From assembly GCA_035772405.1 (NCBI GenBank), contig JAYKKM010000311.1, forward strand, positions 124,001-188,000: a stretch of 64,000 nucleotides of DNA, given 5' to 3'. The stretch's first letter is position 1. Every line of letters begins with the position of its first letter. Source of the DNA: Chrysogorgia sp. JL179-B06 (taxonomy: Eukaryota > Cnidaria > Anthozoa > Scleralcyonacea > Chrysogorgiidae). The translations under genes and the position numbers were made by a program. The notes below the pieces were generated by a model. The model was given only the letters and a program-made list of their open reading frames with translations, had not been told where the DNA came from and searched no databases. This document shows, piece after piece, positions 49,575 through 62,294 of this stretch.

Positions 49575-51830
49575 GATTTATCCCCTCGCCGTGACGGCGC
49601 GAAGCGCCGTCCAGCGCCGAAGGCGCTGGGGCGAGGGTGATAATCTTGACGGGGTGGTAGAATGTCCGGTCGTGTACAATGTCCGGTCGTATATGGAAAG
49701 TTAGTTCTGTAAAAAGTTTGTGCGGCGTATAAATATCGGTATCCATCAACCGGACATCGGTTGTCTTGGTTACGATGACGTTCACGGGGAAGAAAGTAGG
49801 TAAACAAGGATATTTATGGATCTAAAAGGATATTTATCTAAGGTCGAGCGAGAAGATAATTTTGTGTTGTTTTACTCGAAAAAACGTGAAATGTACACGA
49901 AATGAGTAATTTAAATAACGATTGGCAGAGCAGAAGAGAACGAGAGGGGACAGTCGTTATTAAAAACAAAACCTCAATACTTATGTAACAAAACCAACGC
50001 AGCAAGAAGGATTGCGTCAGAAACAAGTCAAAGCGACTCGAAGACGATATCCAGTGTAGCAGTAAGTGTTTGTTCATATTTTGAAATATACAGTATGTTT
50101 ATTCTGTGCTTAATAATGAGCCTATATAGTAGACTATAGCTGTGTTTCAGTGTTTATACGACCTGGGCCTGGCCTACAATTTATAGTATATAAACAAGCA
50201 TTACTGTATGACTGGTCAGTGTTAATATATACAATAAGGGAGAGATTGGAGTAGAATACTCATAAAATGATTCTGAGTCCTGGACAGGAATCGAACCTGT
50301 AACTTGATTGCTTCTAACCATTGAGCTACCGAGACTCAGATGGAGAGTGAAGCTGGTTACAAATTCAACATAATACATTCGGTTGATATAGGTATACAGT
50401 ACTGCCTATGTAGCTTGCATTCACCACAGCAGTGTATATATATTTACACATCCAAGCATTACTGATATAATATAGTGACAACCCGCGATTTCCGGTCGAG
50501 TTCGATAAACATTATTTTTAATACATTAATATGCCTTTTCAGCATAGTTTTTTGGTTAGGGTTGGTAATTTGGTTAGGGAGTTATATTAGGATTAGCATT
50601 TCGTTGAATTATAAAAGACTCGATCTTGACTTGAGTGACGAAGGGCTTTCGCTCGAAACGTTGAATGTCTGAGACCTGTTACACACTATTTTGGCAGTGC
50701 ACCAACCTTTAAAAGATCTGTATTTCTGCCTACAATGTACAGTACGTTGAACAATATTTTATCTTCAATAAAACAACCATGTCATGTTATTGTTTGTTAG
50801 TTATAACTTGTATAGTCTGCATTGTGATTGTTCAGAAATCTTTAGACAAATTTTGAAATACTTAACCGAGAGAGTTGTACTATATACATTCTGGGATTGG
50901 GAAAAGTTTAGGCATTATTAATAATACTAATAAAAATACAGGATAGCCTGTTGAATGCTAACACTGGTATTGACGGGGTCCTGTTTCCTAACAAATTACA
51001 ATTATTATTTATTACAAATACAAATTTATTACACATACTGTATTCATATGACATAATATGTACTGTATGTCTACAATATGTTAAAAAAACTAATTATAAC
51101 TTGAAAGTTGTATAAATCCTACAAATGTAGTACTGTCAATTAAGGCAATAGATATTAGATAATGATCTTACATGTATGCAATGAACAGATTCATTGAGAT
51201 TAAAATAGTTCTTTAGAAATGGTGGTAAAATGCCTTCAAGACATTTCTTAACTAACATATGGTACCAATCCTAGGGTTTCTATTAACCGATCAGTTTCAT
51301 GTCCAGACTTAGGAAAGGTCAGTTTCTCTGCCCTGCAGACCTCAAGAGCATCTATCCTCACCAACAATCGGGATAGAATCCCTAATACTGTATTAAAACC
51401 AAATTGATGTCCATACATTTGCACTATATGCACCCCTAGACATTTGAACGATAAAGAGAATGCACTTTCTTCCTTCATTCTTTAACAGTCTTTGGTGTCT
51501 TTTTATAGTTGATTATTTCATGAATCACAAGGTCGGTGAGAAGGTGCCCGGCCGTGTCGCCACATCAATCACTTGTGACTGGTGTAATCTGCAGACCAAT
51601 GAAATGTTGCAACCATTTTGCATACCTAACACAAAGTACCAGTTCATCTCAACACTGTTCCCCAATTCCGTCGAATACTGTGAATTATTGAACGGAGGTG
51701 TCCAAAACAAAAATTATTGAACGCTGATGACGTCACTAGGACAAAGCGCATAACTACAGTACTGTATTACAGTAGTAAATTAGCAACTATAAAAGTTTCA
51801 AACAGTAGTGGACGAGGGGTGTTGCGTATA
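49575..51830. repeat. Repeat family R1, copy 2
   Basis: Begins with the double GC-rich hairpin (CCCCTCGCC, GGCGCGAAGCGCC, GCGCCGAAGGCGC, GGGCGAGGGTGATAAT) and ends with AACAGTAGTGGACGAGGGG-TGTTGCGTA, as in 21815-24770. It contains the tRNA-like sequence below and TGACGAAGGGCTTTCGCTCG-AAACGTTG near 50636, which resembles a worn hammerhead ribozyme core. No coding sequence accepted. Confidence 0.6.
50277..50335 (-). ncRNA. tRNA-like sequence lacking an anticodon arm
   Basis: Minus strand folds with a 7-bp acceptor stem (GTCTCGG / CCAGGAC, one mismatch), a D-arm with A-box-like TAGCTCAATGGTTAGA, and a perfect T-arm (ACAGG TTCGATT CCTGT) with B box. Only about nine bases separate D and T arms, so no anticodon arm exists. 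A tRNA relic or the head of a SINE. Confidence 0.6.
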
Positions 51831-52029
51831 ACGTATTTATAGTAGGTAACCCAAAAAGGAAAGTAAATTACTACATTTATATACAATGCAGCAGTTTATT
51901 GATGGTGATTAAAAGGAAACTATTTCTAGTGCTAGTTTTATATTGCAGCAGTGGCTGAATTGCGTTAAACTAGTTATTTACACGATTCATCAATTTAAAT
52001 ATTAATAATATAAATTGATTATCAGCTAA
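51831..52029. other. Spacer
   Basis: Short AT-rich stretch; nothing recognised. Confidence 0.4.
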
Positions 52030-52600
52030 AAACTAAGTTATGATCATTTAAAATTGTTCGATGTTCTTCCTTAGGCAACTCTGTACTATAAATGTATTTC
52101 TGAACAGGTTAGTGCGGCATATTGGTAAGTTGAAAACTCTAGGTTGACGTAAATGATATCTGGATTGTTCACAACGTTCTGGTAAGAGACCATAAAGTTT
52201 CTGGTTCGGATCATTAAGAATGTTTTCAAACAGTTTCGTATATAACCTATCATGACGGGTTACAAGATCATCAATATGAAGGAAGTTACGTGCATCTTTA
52301 TAAGTATACTCCGGTAATATTATTGATAATGCTCTCTTCTTGATACGCTCGAGGTCGACAAAAAGATATTTCAGGTAAGGTAAAATGGAATACGGGTGCA
52401 GCATAATCTACAATAGACCTAATAAAAGATTTATAAAATAGAGCAAGATCCTCACGGGGAGCATTGGCTCTCTTTAGTTGAACTAGAAATATAATCTACT
52501 TGCAGCTTTTTTAACTATCTCGGCAATGTGATAATTCCACTTTAAATTGTTGGTAATTGTAAGGCCTAACAACTTGACGTTTGGTATTATTATAACTGAT
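52030..52600 (-). pseudogene. LINE RT C-terminal fragment 1
   Basis: Frames reading FYKSFIRSIVDYAAPVFHF and, after a shift, FVDLERIKKRALSIILPEYT and LYTKLFENILNDPN are the end of a non-LTR retrotransposon reverse-transcriptase ORF. At least one frameshift. The sequence differs from the LINE upstream at 52787-54135, so a separate family or copy. Confidence 0.75.
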
Positions 52601-52609
52601 CTTTAATTA

Positions 52610-52786
52610 GGAAACCTGAATCACCAACAGGTGTTTTTCATCAGGGTCCTCGTGTACAAATACAATATAGTAAAATACAAATGCGATAAATCTAAATAGT
52701 ATAGAATAGTATAAAATAGTAAAATCCAAAATTAAAAGTTGTAGTGTTATATTACACTATATAAATTTCAATAATAATAATAAACT
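52610..52786 (-). other. LINE 3' tail
   Basis: The minus strand runs from the LINE stop into a short untranslated end with repeated ATAGTA/TAGTAT units (52690-52730) as a microsatellite-like tail. Confidence 0.5.
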
Positions 52787-54135
52787 TTACATGATATTAC
52801 TCAACTTTCTCTTAAAAACATTAAAATCATCAGTGCAGCGAATAGCCATGTCAATTTCATTCCAGTCTTCCGAAGCACGTGATACCACTGTCCAATGACC
52901 CCATCGTCGCTTTGCTTTGGGTTTACGTATATCGAGTTTATTTCTAGTGTTATGATTATGAATATTCATATTAAGAGTAATGTCAAAATCGTAATCAATT
53001 GCCTTGTTCAAACATTTGTGCATAAAAATACATCTATGAAATTTTCTCCTAACATCGAGTGGTTTCCATGATAATTGTTGAAGGGCGTCCGTAGCTGATG
53101 AGAAGTATGTTCTGTCCAATAATTCTTTGGCGATTCTATTTTGGAGCACTTGGAGGGAATCCATTTGTGATATGTTACCTCTATCACCCCAGATAATGTC
53201 GCAATAGTCAAAGTGAGGCAATATATAGGAAAAATAAAACAGTTTCCTTGCATGCAATGGAAGGTATGCTTTCACTCTTCGGAAAAGACTGAGTTTCTTT
53301 AAAACATTGGAACAGATCTTATCAATATGATCGTTCCAGGTAAGGTGACTGTTAATTGTTACTCCAAGATATTTGAAGGAAGTGGATTGTTTCAAAGTTT
53401 CAGTTCCAACGGAAATAGTGACTGATTGCAAAGTTTTCATTTTCTGAGGACTACCAATCATCATGAATTTCGATTTGTTCGCATTTAATGTCAAATGATT
53501 TCTTTCTAGCCAGTTACATATATTTGATAGATCCCTATTAAGAATATCCTGTATGATTAAAGTGTCTTTATCCGAATAGCAGAGGGCAATATCATCAGCA
53601 TACAAGGTGATGTTAGCATGATCCACTGAGTTTGGAAGGTCATTCAAATAAATCAAAAACAGAAGGGGAACCCAATATTGATCCCTGAGGGACACCAAAC
53701 TGAACATCGGCTAGATCGGATTGGTAATTGTTATAACAGGTACATTGACGACGATTAGTTAAATATGATCTAAACAAATCTAGTTCTGAATTTCTTACTC
53801 CCAAGCTAGATAGCTTATCCAACAACATTGTGTGATCGACTGAGTCAAAAGCCTTCGATAGATCCAAGAAGATCAAACCAGTAAGATGGCCCTTGTCCAA
53901 ATTTTTCAACATTTCATCAGTGAAACTACTCACAGCAACACATGTAGATGATTTTGGCTTGAAGCCAAATTAGGCCGTTGATAATAGTTTATGTTGATTC
54001 AGGTATTGATACAGTTGATTATGGATTACTTTTTCGAAGATTTTGCTTAGTATGGGGAGTATTGAAATTGGTCTATAATTCGAAGTATCTGTTTTCACGC
54101 CAGCTTTAAAAAGAGCAGTTATTTTACCAGTTATT
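52787..54135 (-). pseudogene. LINE reverse transcriptase, 5'-truncated (Jockey/CR1-like)
   Basis: RT domain order is clear: SNYRPISILPILSKIFEKVI near 54080, a TAA at about 53968 just before FGFKPKSST, LIFLDLSKAFDSVDHTMLL near 53870 with the first catalytic Asp, GVPQGSILG near 53700, a frameshift at about 53690, then NDLPNSVDHANITLYADDIA (53640-53580) with the catalytic ADD, and the thumb (FKYLGVTINSHLTWNDHIDK). No endonuclease remains, as expected for a 5'-truncated copy. Family name is by overall motif spacing, so tentative. Confidence 0.88.
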
Positions 54136-55050
54136 ATTATTCAATTATTTGTTTTCATACGTATTGTAATCAAAGGATTGGATGGTTATTTCAGAGGTTA
54201 ATAATTGAGTTGTGTTTGCCTAAAGTTATGTTCGGCTGACAATTTCGTTTGAATCACACTTTAAGTTTGAGATAAATACTCATAATTTGACGTAGATTTT
54301 AGCGAAGGCTTTACTATAAGCTTAACATAGTTTGAAATTATTTATATCAAAGTTCGTAATTATTACGAAAAAAACAAAAACATTAAAACATTATTGCCAA
54401 TTCAATTGGTAGTTTGTTTTTCTCATGCAAGCCATACTGCTTCTAGTTTATACTGGTCCATACAAGTCTGTTGTGTATGATTTTATTGATTTACAAAATG
54501 AATGAGATGACATCAAGAAAATATTATTGGCATATTGCACAGTTTGTAGTTACTTCATACATGTGTGTTCATATACTATAATACATTTACTGTATCATCA
54601 GCATCTCACTCTAGCCTCGACTCTAGCATGAGTGTTATTTTCTCTCAGATAACGCCTTGAGTTATTATTGAACAAAATATGAGCAGTTAAATGTATGTCA
54701 TATACCAGGTGTAAGTGTAATCACAATTTGAGTTATATAAATTGCATATTACAAAGGGCAAGAATCGAACGCCACTCAGTTCCTGTATATAGTGAATTAT
54801 GGATTCTACGGTATATCTGATTGTTTTAGTTCCAACCTAATCTCCATAAACAACTTTTTATTGTTTATCTTTTCTGGGAAATGTGAACATTTATTAACCT
54901 CGACAAATTATATTCCTGAAAGCTTAATAGGGCAGCAGCTTATACATAGTTTTTATTTTTAATATTTTTAGGACCTTAATATATTTTTATAAGAGTTATA
55001 TATCTATCAATTTTAAATTTAGGAGTGTAATTTTAAGATTTATCTACTTA
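54136..55050. other. AT-rich non-coding DNA
   Basis: No gene, repeat structure or RNA that I can support. Confidence 0.5.
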
Positions 55051-55441
55051 GGGGTCATCCATAAGAATCAACATTTCCACAAGCGTACAGAGTGTACTCT
55101 TTTTTTCGACCCCTTCCCTCCCAGAGCGTACTCTTAAATGTTGAACCTTATGCACAACAACTGCTCTCTTCACCAAGAATTTACGTAGTGTTTCTATTTG
55201 ATGGTCGAGTGAGCTATTGTCTGTCGCCATTGTTGTGATAATGAAGTACCGTTAGAAAAACAGGGTCTGGGACCGAGGTAGTGTTTCCACCACGATCCAG
55301 TTTTCTTTTTTGAAGGATAATTGTTTTGCCAAAATCGCTGCAAGTGGAAGTATTGCTGTAAAGCGTACATTGGTCATTAACCCCCTCCCCCAGCGTATGC
55401 TCTGTACGCTTGTGAAAATGTTGATAATTATGGATAACCCC
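55051..55441. mobile_element. Harbinger-type MITE, 391 bp
   Basis: 42-bp TIRs starting GGGGTCATCCATAA and ending TTATGGATAACCCC, with TTA on both sides (55048-55050 and 55442-55444). A 3-bp TTA duplication fits PIF/Harbinger. No transposase. Confidence 0.85.
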
Positions 55442-55444
55442 TTA

Positions 55445-55942
55445 GGTTACTACCATATTATGGGCTATAGGGAATTAGCACTATATAAATTCTCATTATT
55501 ATTATTATTATTATTGAAGTTGTCTCAAGGGCACTTTAAGAACAATGCTCACAGAAATTTCATACAATGGTACACAGCATGCACAATGCTTGAGTTACCG
55601 TCCATGATTAAACTTACTCAACATAATACAATTCTTAACATTTTGAAAATTGACATTTAAAGCATTTATTTACTAACATATAATATTGATCTCAGCATAT
55701 TCTTGACGTAATTCAACAGTCCCATATGAGATAGCCAAACAAGTATGCCTTATTTGGGAAGAAGTTCCTCTGATCATCATACATGACAGAAAAAAGAAAA
55801 TAAAGACATTCTGCTTTATACCGTGTGAAAGTCATCTTTGCAATTGGTTAGTATCTTATGTATTCTGTAATACATTTTTGCATATTGTGTACATGACAGT
55901 CATGTCCTAATTAGCTCTGGAAGATGCCATTTAGTGGAAGGG
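55445..55942. other. Non-coding spacer
   Basis: Includes an (ATT)n run at 55495-55516. No gene accepted. Confidence 0.5.
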
Positions 55943-56390
55943 TTAAAGTCCCTATCCAGCCTGTGCGGATTTTACATATTCATAATCTTTGGGTTCTACC
56001 AAAAATAAATTTAATATATCTTGTCATTCGAAAATTGCATCTTCGTGCATTTTCCCCCTGCTAAAGTTCACAGGAAGTGACGTCAACACAGGGACACGTA
56101 ATATTTTGCGGCGTTATTCAACAGTGAATGTTTATGAATTGAGTGAGTTTTGTCTAGTAAACAGGCTGTTTAAAGTTCAAAGCCAAACTTTCGCTGTATT
56201 TCATTGCTGAATCACTCCGGAAAATATTGCGCGTCCCTGGGTTGACGTCACTTGCTGTGAACTTTAGCGAGAAAAAGGGCATGAAGATGAAATTTTCAAA
56301 CGACAAGATATATTATAATTTTTCTCATGAGAATCCAAAGATCATAAATACCGGTATGTAAAATCCACGCATGCTGGATAGGCACTTTAA
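55943..56390. mobile_element. TTAA-flanked MITE, copy 3
   Basis: 448 bp with TTAA at both ends and TIR AGTCCCTATCCAGCCTGTGC. Inner arms share GAAAATTnCATCTTCnTGC and TGAACTTTAGC with the other two copies; the centre differs. Confidence 0.8.
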
Positions 56391-56750
56391 CAGCTCTGTG
56401 ACATCTCATACCGCACATCCATATAAAAGTTGGTATGGGCTACACCTAAGCATGTAAGCCACAATAGATCCTAATAATTATTATAGCGTCTGTACGCAGG
56501 CTATTTAATGCGTGCGCCGTGGCTCATGGATTTTAAACGGCTCGTTTAAATGCGCGTCTAAATGTCTGCCTCTATGCTGCCTATTCAAACCTTTTAAACG
56601 CGGATTATCTTTTATGGCAAATGACTATACCCTACCTAAAGGATAAAATGCCTTTACTAATGGTAGTAGCTGCCTTAAGACACTGAAAATTTCCCCTACC
56701 ACCACTAGGCCTGTAGGGTCATCAGTAGCCTGTGTACAACCTGAATATAC

Positions 56751-57032
56751 ACCTGTAATACAGTCTGTGAAAACTTGCACGATAGCTTGTCGACCCCCCG
56801 CTGAACTACTCAGAGCTGAGTAGTAGATTTTGAGTGGTCAAATCACAACCCTTGACTTATTCCAGTTGCAATTGGTTCTCTGGGAATTATTGTGAGATCA
56901 AATAATCCAATAAAATATACAATTATGAATCATATGAGTATTAAACCACTCAAAATCTACTACTCAGATCTGAGTAGCTCATCGGGGGGTCGACAAGCTA
57001 TCGTGCGAGTTTTCACAGACTGTATTACAGGT
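56751..57032. repeat. Fold-back element
   Basis: Arms of about 95 bp: CTGTAATACAGTCTGTGAAA...ACTCAGAGCTGAGTAGTAGA against its reverse complement from 56940. The arm also contains CTCAGAnCTGAG, a small palindrome. Confidence 0.85.
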
Positions 57033-57169
57033 TTATATTCAGGCTAGGTCTGTAGAAAGTTTATTTTTCTCCACTGACCTGTACAAGTCTGTTGGGTATG
57101 TTTTACAATATGAATGAGTTGACAATCAAGAAAATTTTCAATATATTATTAGTTACCGGTAATAGAAGG

Positions 57170-57800
57170 GTTGACAACTCTGTGACAACTCACTCCATAA
57201 AAATACAAGTTGGTATGGGCTATTACTAAGTAGCCACAATATATTCTGAATTATCTTTAATTAGCATTGTCACTAAAATTGCAATAATTTGAACCTGTGG
57301 CAAATGACTATATACCTAGTTTAAGTTATAGCCTCACGTCCAGGCTCATTTGCTGATATTAAACATGTGAAAAGGAAATTTGAAATGGCCCTGACATTGT
57401 ATGGTCTGTTCTGGTCAATGTAATATGCTAATTTATGATATGCCAAACTGCATGATTAGGATGTTAAATTAATAGCATTAAACATTTGGTCACTTGTAGA
57501 CAGTATGTCTCTACAGGAAGCGCTCTCCCTTGAAATATTTGATTTTTATATTTGTACAATGCAAAGCAACCATACATCAAAATGCTGCCATCCAGTTGGT
57601 GTCAAGAACTTTTTACATATTTAACATCAGCAAATGACCCCTGGGGGTTATGCTAACTACGTTTGCCACAGGTTCAAATGCAATTTTAGTGACCATGCTA
57701 ATTAAAGATAATTTAGGATCCATTGTGGCTGGTTAGGTAGCCCATACCAACTGCTATATTTCTGGTTTTATGAGTTGTCACAGTAATGTAATATTCAACT
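57170..57800. repeat. Inverted repeat, arms about 140 bp
   Basis: GTGACAACTCACTCCATAAA...AACCTGTGGCAAATGA at 57185-57310 pairs with 57665-57780. A third, partial copy is at about 56395-56640. GGATGTTAAATTAATAGCAT is repeated direct at 57461 and 57848. Confidence 0.8.
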
Positions 57801-58260
57801 TACAGTAGCTAATTTTCCACCAAATTGTAAACATTTTACGGCACAATTAGGATGTTAAATTAATAGCATTAAACATTTGGTTACTTGTACAAAGTTGTCT
57901 CTACTACAGGAAGGATATTGGCTAAAATCCTGTTCTCCCTGCAAGATGTGATTTTCTATATCTATGGAATGATAATGGCATTAATGCTTTTAAAACCAAA
58001 GCAATATTTAATGTATCTTTGTATGATAATTTTTATGCAAAGGATACATTCTATTGGCTTTTCTGTCAGAAACAGATTTATTGATTATTCCTATTGTAAC
58101 ACTGCAAAGTTGTTTTTTAAATGATTAGAGAGAAAAACTTACATTTAGTATAATTGTAAGTTTTCTACTTGTAAATAACTCTGCTTCAGTTGAGAAAACA
58201 GATAATATTCCTACTGGATGGTGATAAGCTGTGTCCTGCTAATTGCATTTTAGTAATACA
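57801..58260. other. Non-coding DNA
   Basis: Short open frames only, no recognisable protein. Confidence 0.45.
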
Positions 58261-58266
58261 ATTAGC

Positions 58267-58491
<225 letters not shown>

Positions 58492-58603
58492 ATAAAAGTG
58501 TCAAGTTCAAAATCATATAGACGATAGAGTGCTCAATACCGAAGCAGAGCGAAATAGTAAAACAAAATAAAGTACAAACTCGAGTTACTTAATTAAAACT
58601 TTA

Positions 58604-58661
58604 ATTCACTACAAATCTGTTTCGTATGGCAAGCAGAGCCTACCACACTCATCAGGTGAAT
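58604..58661 (-). ncRNA. Hammerhead ribozyme, Penelope type
   Basis: Minus strand: stem I ATTCAC / GTGAAT, core CTGATGA, an 11-bp stem II closed by a three-base loop, GAAA, a minimal stem III (CA-GATT-TG) and the GUA cleavage site. Short stem III is typical of ribozymes in Penelope-like elements. Confidence 0.85.
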
Positions 58662-58769
58662 ATTGCAACTGATTTTAAATGCTTAGGAAATTTGAATTAG
58701 GATTAATCTATAAAACGGATGGCTCATATTACGATGTTATATACGATTCGGTATAGTATCTATTAGTTA

Positions 58770-60235
58770 TTATTGGTTACTTAATAAATGTTTCTTTCTG
58801 TGCCTACAACTGCTTATAAGTTCATTTCTGCGATTAAGCGAGCTTAAATCCGGATAGCGAATTATGATGAATTTTTCATGCAAACACAGATTACATTTTT
58901 TGGTCACATTGGAGTAGGGTTTACATTGTTTTAATATTGTCCACTTGATGGTGTAGTGGACGTCTGCTTCTTTCAATGACCAGATATATTTACTCAGTTC
59001 GGTAGCGGATTTATATTTTATATTTCTAAACGAACTGGTATGGTTTAAGTATCTGGTTTTGAAGGGAGTTTCAGTTAGTCCAACGTATGTCTCTGGTTTC
59101 ATGTTGTCCTGCCTGGTGACCGTGGCTTGGTAGACTATCCCTTCTGATTGGCACTTTCCGTCGAGTGGGCAGGTGCTATTTTGGCGACAATTACATTTAC
59201 TGGTAGTGGTTGGGTTTGGATTGGATTTTTTCTTAAGTATGGATTTATTGTGAGATGAGATTATGCTCTTCATGTTTGGCATGCAGCTATAACTCAACTT
59301 CAAAGTATTCCGGTTAAATATCTTACGTAGTGGGTGGCCCTTTGGGAAGCATTCGTCAACCATTTGTAGGAATACGCGGCCGATGTTGGTGGTTACGTTG
59401 GCGCTATAGGGCGGGTTAAACCATATAACATTCCTGCTTCGTGATCGGGTTGTATTCGGTGTTTTAGGGTTGAAATTCAGGTTGTATTCATAGCCACTCT
59501 TTCTAAGTGCCTCTTGGTATGGAGGAATGGCTGTCTCAAACTCTTGTTTGTCAGAAGAGATGTTGGATAGCCTTCTGTTGATCGCTTCAGGTATTGTGCG
59601 GAGTATGGCTGGCGGGTGGTTGCTGTGGCTGTTAATATATTGTGGAATGTTTCCGGGTTTATTATACGGTTTGAACTTTCCGGTTCGAAGGTCAAGTGTG
59701 ATGTCTTGGTAGTCGACGCACTTCTTATTCGCTTCTATAGTTAGCTTTAGGTTGTGGTCGTTAAATATTTTGCAAATATCTTTCTTGATATTCTCTACAA
59801 CTCTTGGTGGTTCGTTGAAGGCGGCTAGTCCGTCGTCTCGGTAAAGGCCGATGCTGTTGCCGTACTTCGGAGATAGCTTTGATAATAGGAAAGAGCCTAC
59901 CAGTTCGCATGTTTCAGCTCCATCAAAACTACCCATGGTCACATCGAAGAGGGAGTTGGATTGAGATTTCTTACACCACGCGACGCCTTCGTTGAAGAGG
60001 AGAGATTTCTTAGCTTGGATGATGGTGTGTTTTTCTTGGTCAGTTATTTCGTCATATTCGCAAGCAAATTCTAGAGCTTTTGTCAGCAGGTCTTCGGATA
60101 TTGACGGGTAGAATTCAACTACATCGAAGCAGATGAACGAGTGTGCTGGTTTATTAGGAATGTCTGCGAACCATTTCAGTACCGAGTCGGTGTTTTTCCA
60201 TTGATTTAGACCAGTGGATGATGTTATTTTGGAAT
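58770..60235 (-). CDS. Penelope-like RT plus GIY-YIG endonuclease, N-terminally truncated
   Basis: An open frame of about 490 codons with no own start (first ATG 59942). RT part: [18 protein letters not shown] near 60120, MGSFDGAETCELVGSFLL, then the active site GLYRDDGLA near 59840. A Cys-rich linker (CNCRQNSTCPLDGKC) precedes a GIY-YIG endonuclease (GIVYQATVTR, ETYVGLTETPFKTRYLNH, then KTRYLNHTSSF) and a CNLCLHEKFII finger. RT copies the RNA and the endonuclease nicks the target. The N-terminal RT motifs are missing. Confidence 0.85.
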
Positions 60236-60312
60236 TAATTATTTGGAGAATTTATAACATCATAACATCATCCACTATAACATCATCACCAAAATCATCA
60301 CCATAATCACCA
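60236..60312. repeat. Centre of the Penelope palindrome
   Basis: 77 bp of short ATAACATCATC / ATCACCAAAATCATC repeats between the two 5' ends. The repeats are made from the same short words as the element ends. Confidence 0.75.
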
Positions 60313-60344
60313 AAATAACATCATCCACTGGTCTAAATCAATGG

Positions 60345-61760
60345 AAAAACACCGACTCGCTACTGAAATGGTTCGCAGACATTCCTAATAAACCAGCACA
60401 CTCGTTCATCTGCTTCGATGTAGTTGAATTATACACGTCAATATCCGAAGACCTGCTGACAAAAGCTCTATAATTTGCTTGCGAATATGACGAAATAACT
60501 GACCAAGAAAAACACACCATCATCCAAGCTAAGAAATCTCTCCTCTTCAACGAAGGCGTCGCGTGGTGTAAGAAATCTCAATCCAACTCCCTCTTCGATG
60601 TGACCATGGGTAGTTTTGATGGAGCTGAAACATGCGAACTGGTAGGCTCTTTCCTATTATCAAAGCTATCTCCGAAGTACGGCAACAGCATCGGCCTTTA
60701 CCGAGACGACGGACTAGCCGCCTTCAACGAACCACCAAGAGTTGTAGAGAATATCAAGAAAGATATTTGCAAAATATTTAACGACCACAACCTAAAGCTA
60801 ACTATAGAAGCGAATAAGAAGTGCGTCGACTACCTAGACATCACAACCGGAAAGTTCAAACCGTATAATAAACCCGGAAACATTCCACAATATATTAACA
60901 GCCACAGCAACCACCCGCCAGCCATACTCCGCACAATACCTGAAGCGATCAACAGAAGGCTATCCAACATCTCTTCTGACAAACAAGAGTTTGAGACAGC
61001 CATTCCTCCATACCAAGAGGCACTTAGAAAGAGTGGCTATGAATACAACCTGAATTTCAACCCTAAAACACCGAATACAACCCGATCACGAAGCAGGAAT
61101 GTTATATGGTTTAACCCGCCCTATAGCGCCAACGTAACCACCAACATCGGCCGCGTATTCCTACAAATGGTTGACGAATGCTTCCCAAAGGGCCACCCAC
61201 TACGTAAGATATTTAACCGGAATACTTTGAAGTTGAGTTATAGCTGCATGCCAAACATGAAGAGCATAATCTCATCTCACAATAAATCCATACTTAAGAA
61301 AAAATCCAATCCAAACCCAACCACTACCAGTAAATGTAATTGTCGCCAAAATAGCACCTGCCCACTCGACGGAAAGTGCCAATCAGAAGGGATAGTCTAC
61401 CAAGCCACGGTCACCAGGCAGGACAACATGAAACCAGAGACATACGTTGGACTAACTGAAACTCCCTTCAAAACCAGATACTTAAACCATACCAGTTCGT
61501 TTAGAAATATAAAATATAAATCCGCTACCGAACTGAGTAAATATATCTGGTCATTGAAAGAAGCAGACGTCCACTACACCATCAAGTGGACAATATTAAA
61601 ACAATGTAAACCCTACTCCAATGTGACCAAAAAATGTAATCTGTGTTTGCATGAAAAATTCATCATAATTCGCTATCCGGATTTAAGCTCGCTTAATCGC
61701 AGAAATGAACTTATAAGCAGTTGTAGGCACAGAAAGAAACATTTATTAAGTAACCAATAA
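60345..61760 (+). pseudogene. Penelope-like RT plus GIY-YIG, one nonsense codon
   Basis: Same protein as 58770-60235. The RT motif reads [18 protein letters not shown], then TAA at about 60467 where the other arm has Glu, and the frame is open from there to 61760 (386 aa from ATG 60600). Four residues after CVDYLDIT are deleted. Endonuclease and zinc motifs are intact. Confidence 0.85.
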
Positions 61761-61868
61761 TAACTAATAGATACTATACCGAATCGTATATAACATCGTA
61801 ATATGAGCCATCCGTTTTATAGATTAATCCTAATTCAAATTTCCTAAGCATTTAAAATCAGTTGCAAT

Positions 61869-61926
61869 ATTCACCTGATGAGTGTGGTAGGCTCTGCTTG
61901 CCATACGAAACAGATTTGTAGTGAAT
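61869..61926 (+). ncRNA. Hammerhead ribozyme, Penelope type
   Basis: Plus strand copy of the ribozyme at 58604-58661: ATTCAC-CTGATGA-stem II-GAAA-CAGATTTG-TA-GTGAAT. All core bases are present. Confidence 0.88.
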
Positions 61927-61970
61927 TAAAGTTTTAATGAAGTAACTCGAGTTTGTACTTTATTTTGTTT

Positions 61971-62114
<144 letters not shown>

Positions 62115-62176
62115 GTGTAGGTTTTGGTCTACGAAATGCAAAGAGTGCTCAACAACATATAGTTAGAGCAAATAAT

Positions 62177-62227
<51 letters not shown>

Positions 62228-62294
62228 ATAGTAAAACAAAATAAAGTACAAACTCGAGTTATATATATATATATATATATAGCCAAATTCAAAT

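Larger units (their letters stand above)
58540..60235 (-). mobile_element. Penelope-like element 1 (left arm of palindrome)
   Basis: 5'-truncated at a CCAAAATAACATCATCCACT boundary and ending at the (TA)n tract. About 1.66 kb is nearly identical to 60313-61975 in reverse orientation. Confidence 0.85.

Noticed and set aside
49436..49807. 123-aa frame over the GC-rich hairpin of R1 copy 2
   Set aside because: Overlapping frames exist on the same strand, and the sequence is hairpin DNA without protein features.
51460..51720. 86-aa plus-strand frame with Cys pairs
   Set aside because: It lies in repeat R1, has no relatives known to me, and the minus strand is equally open.
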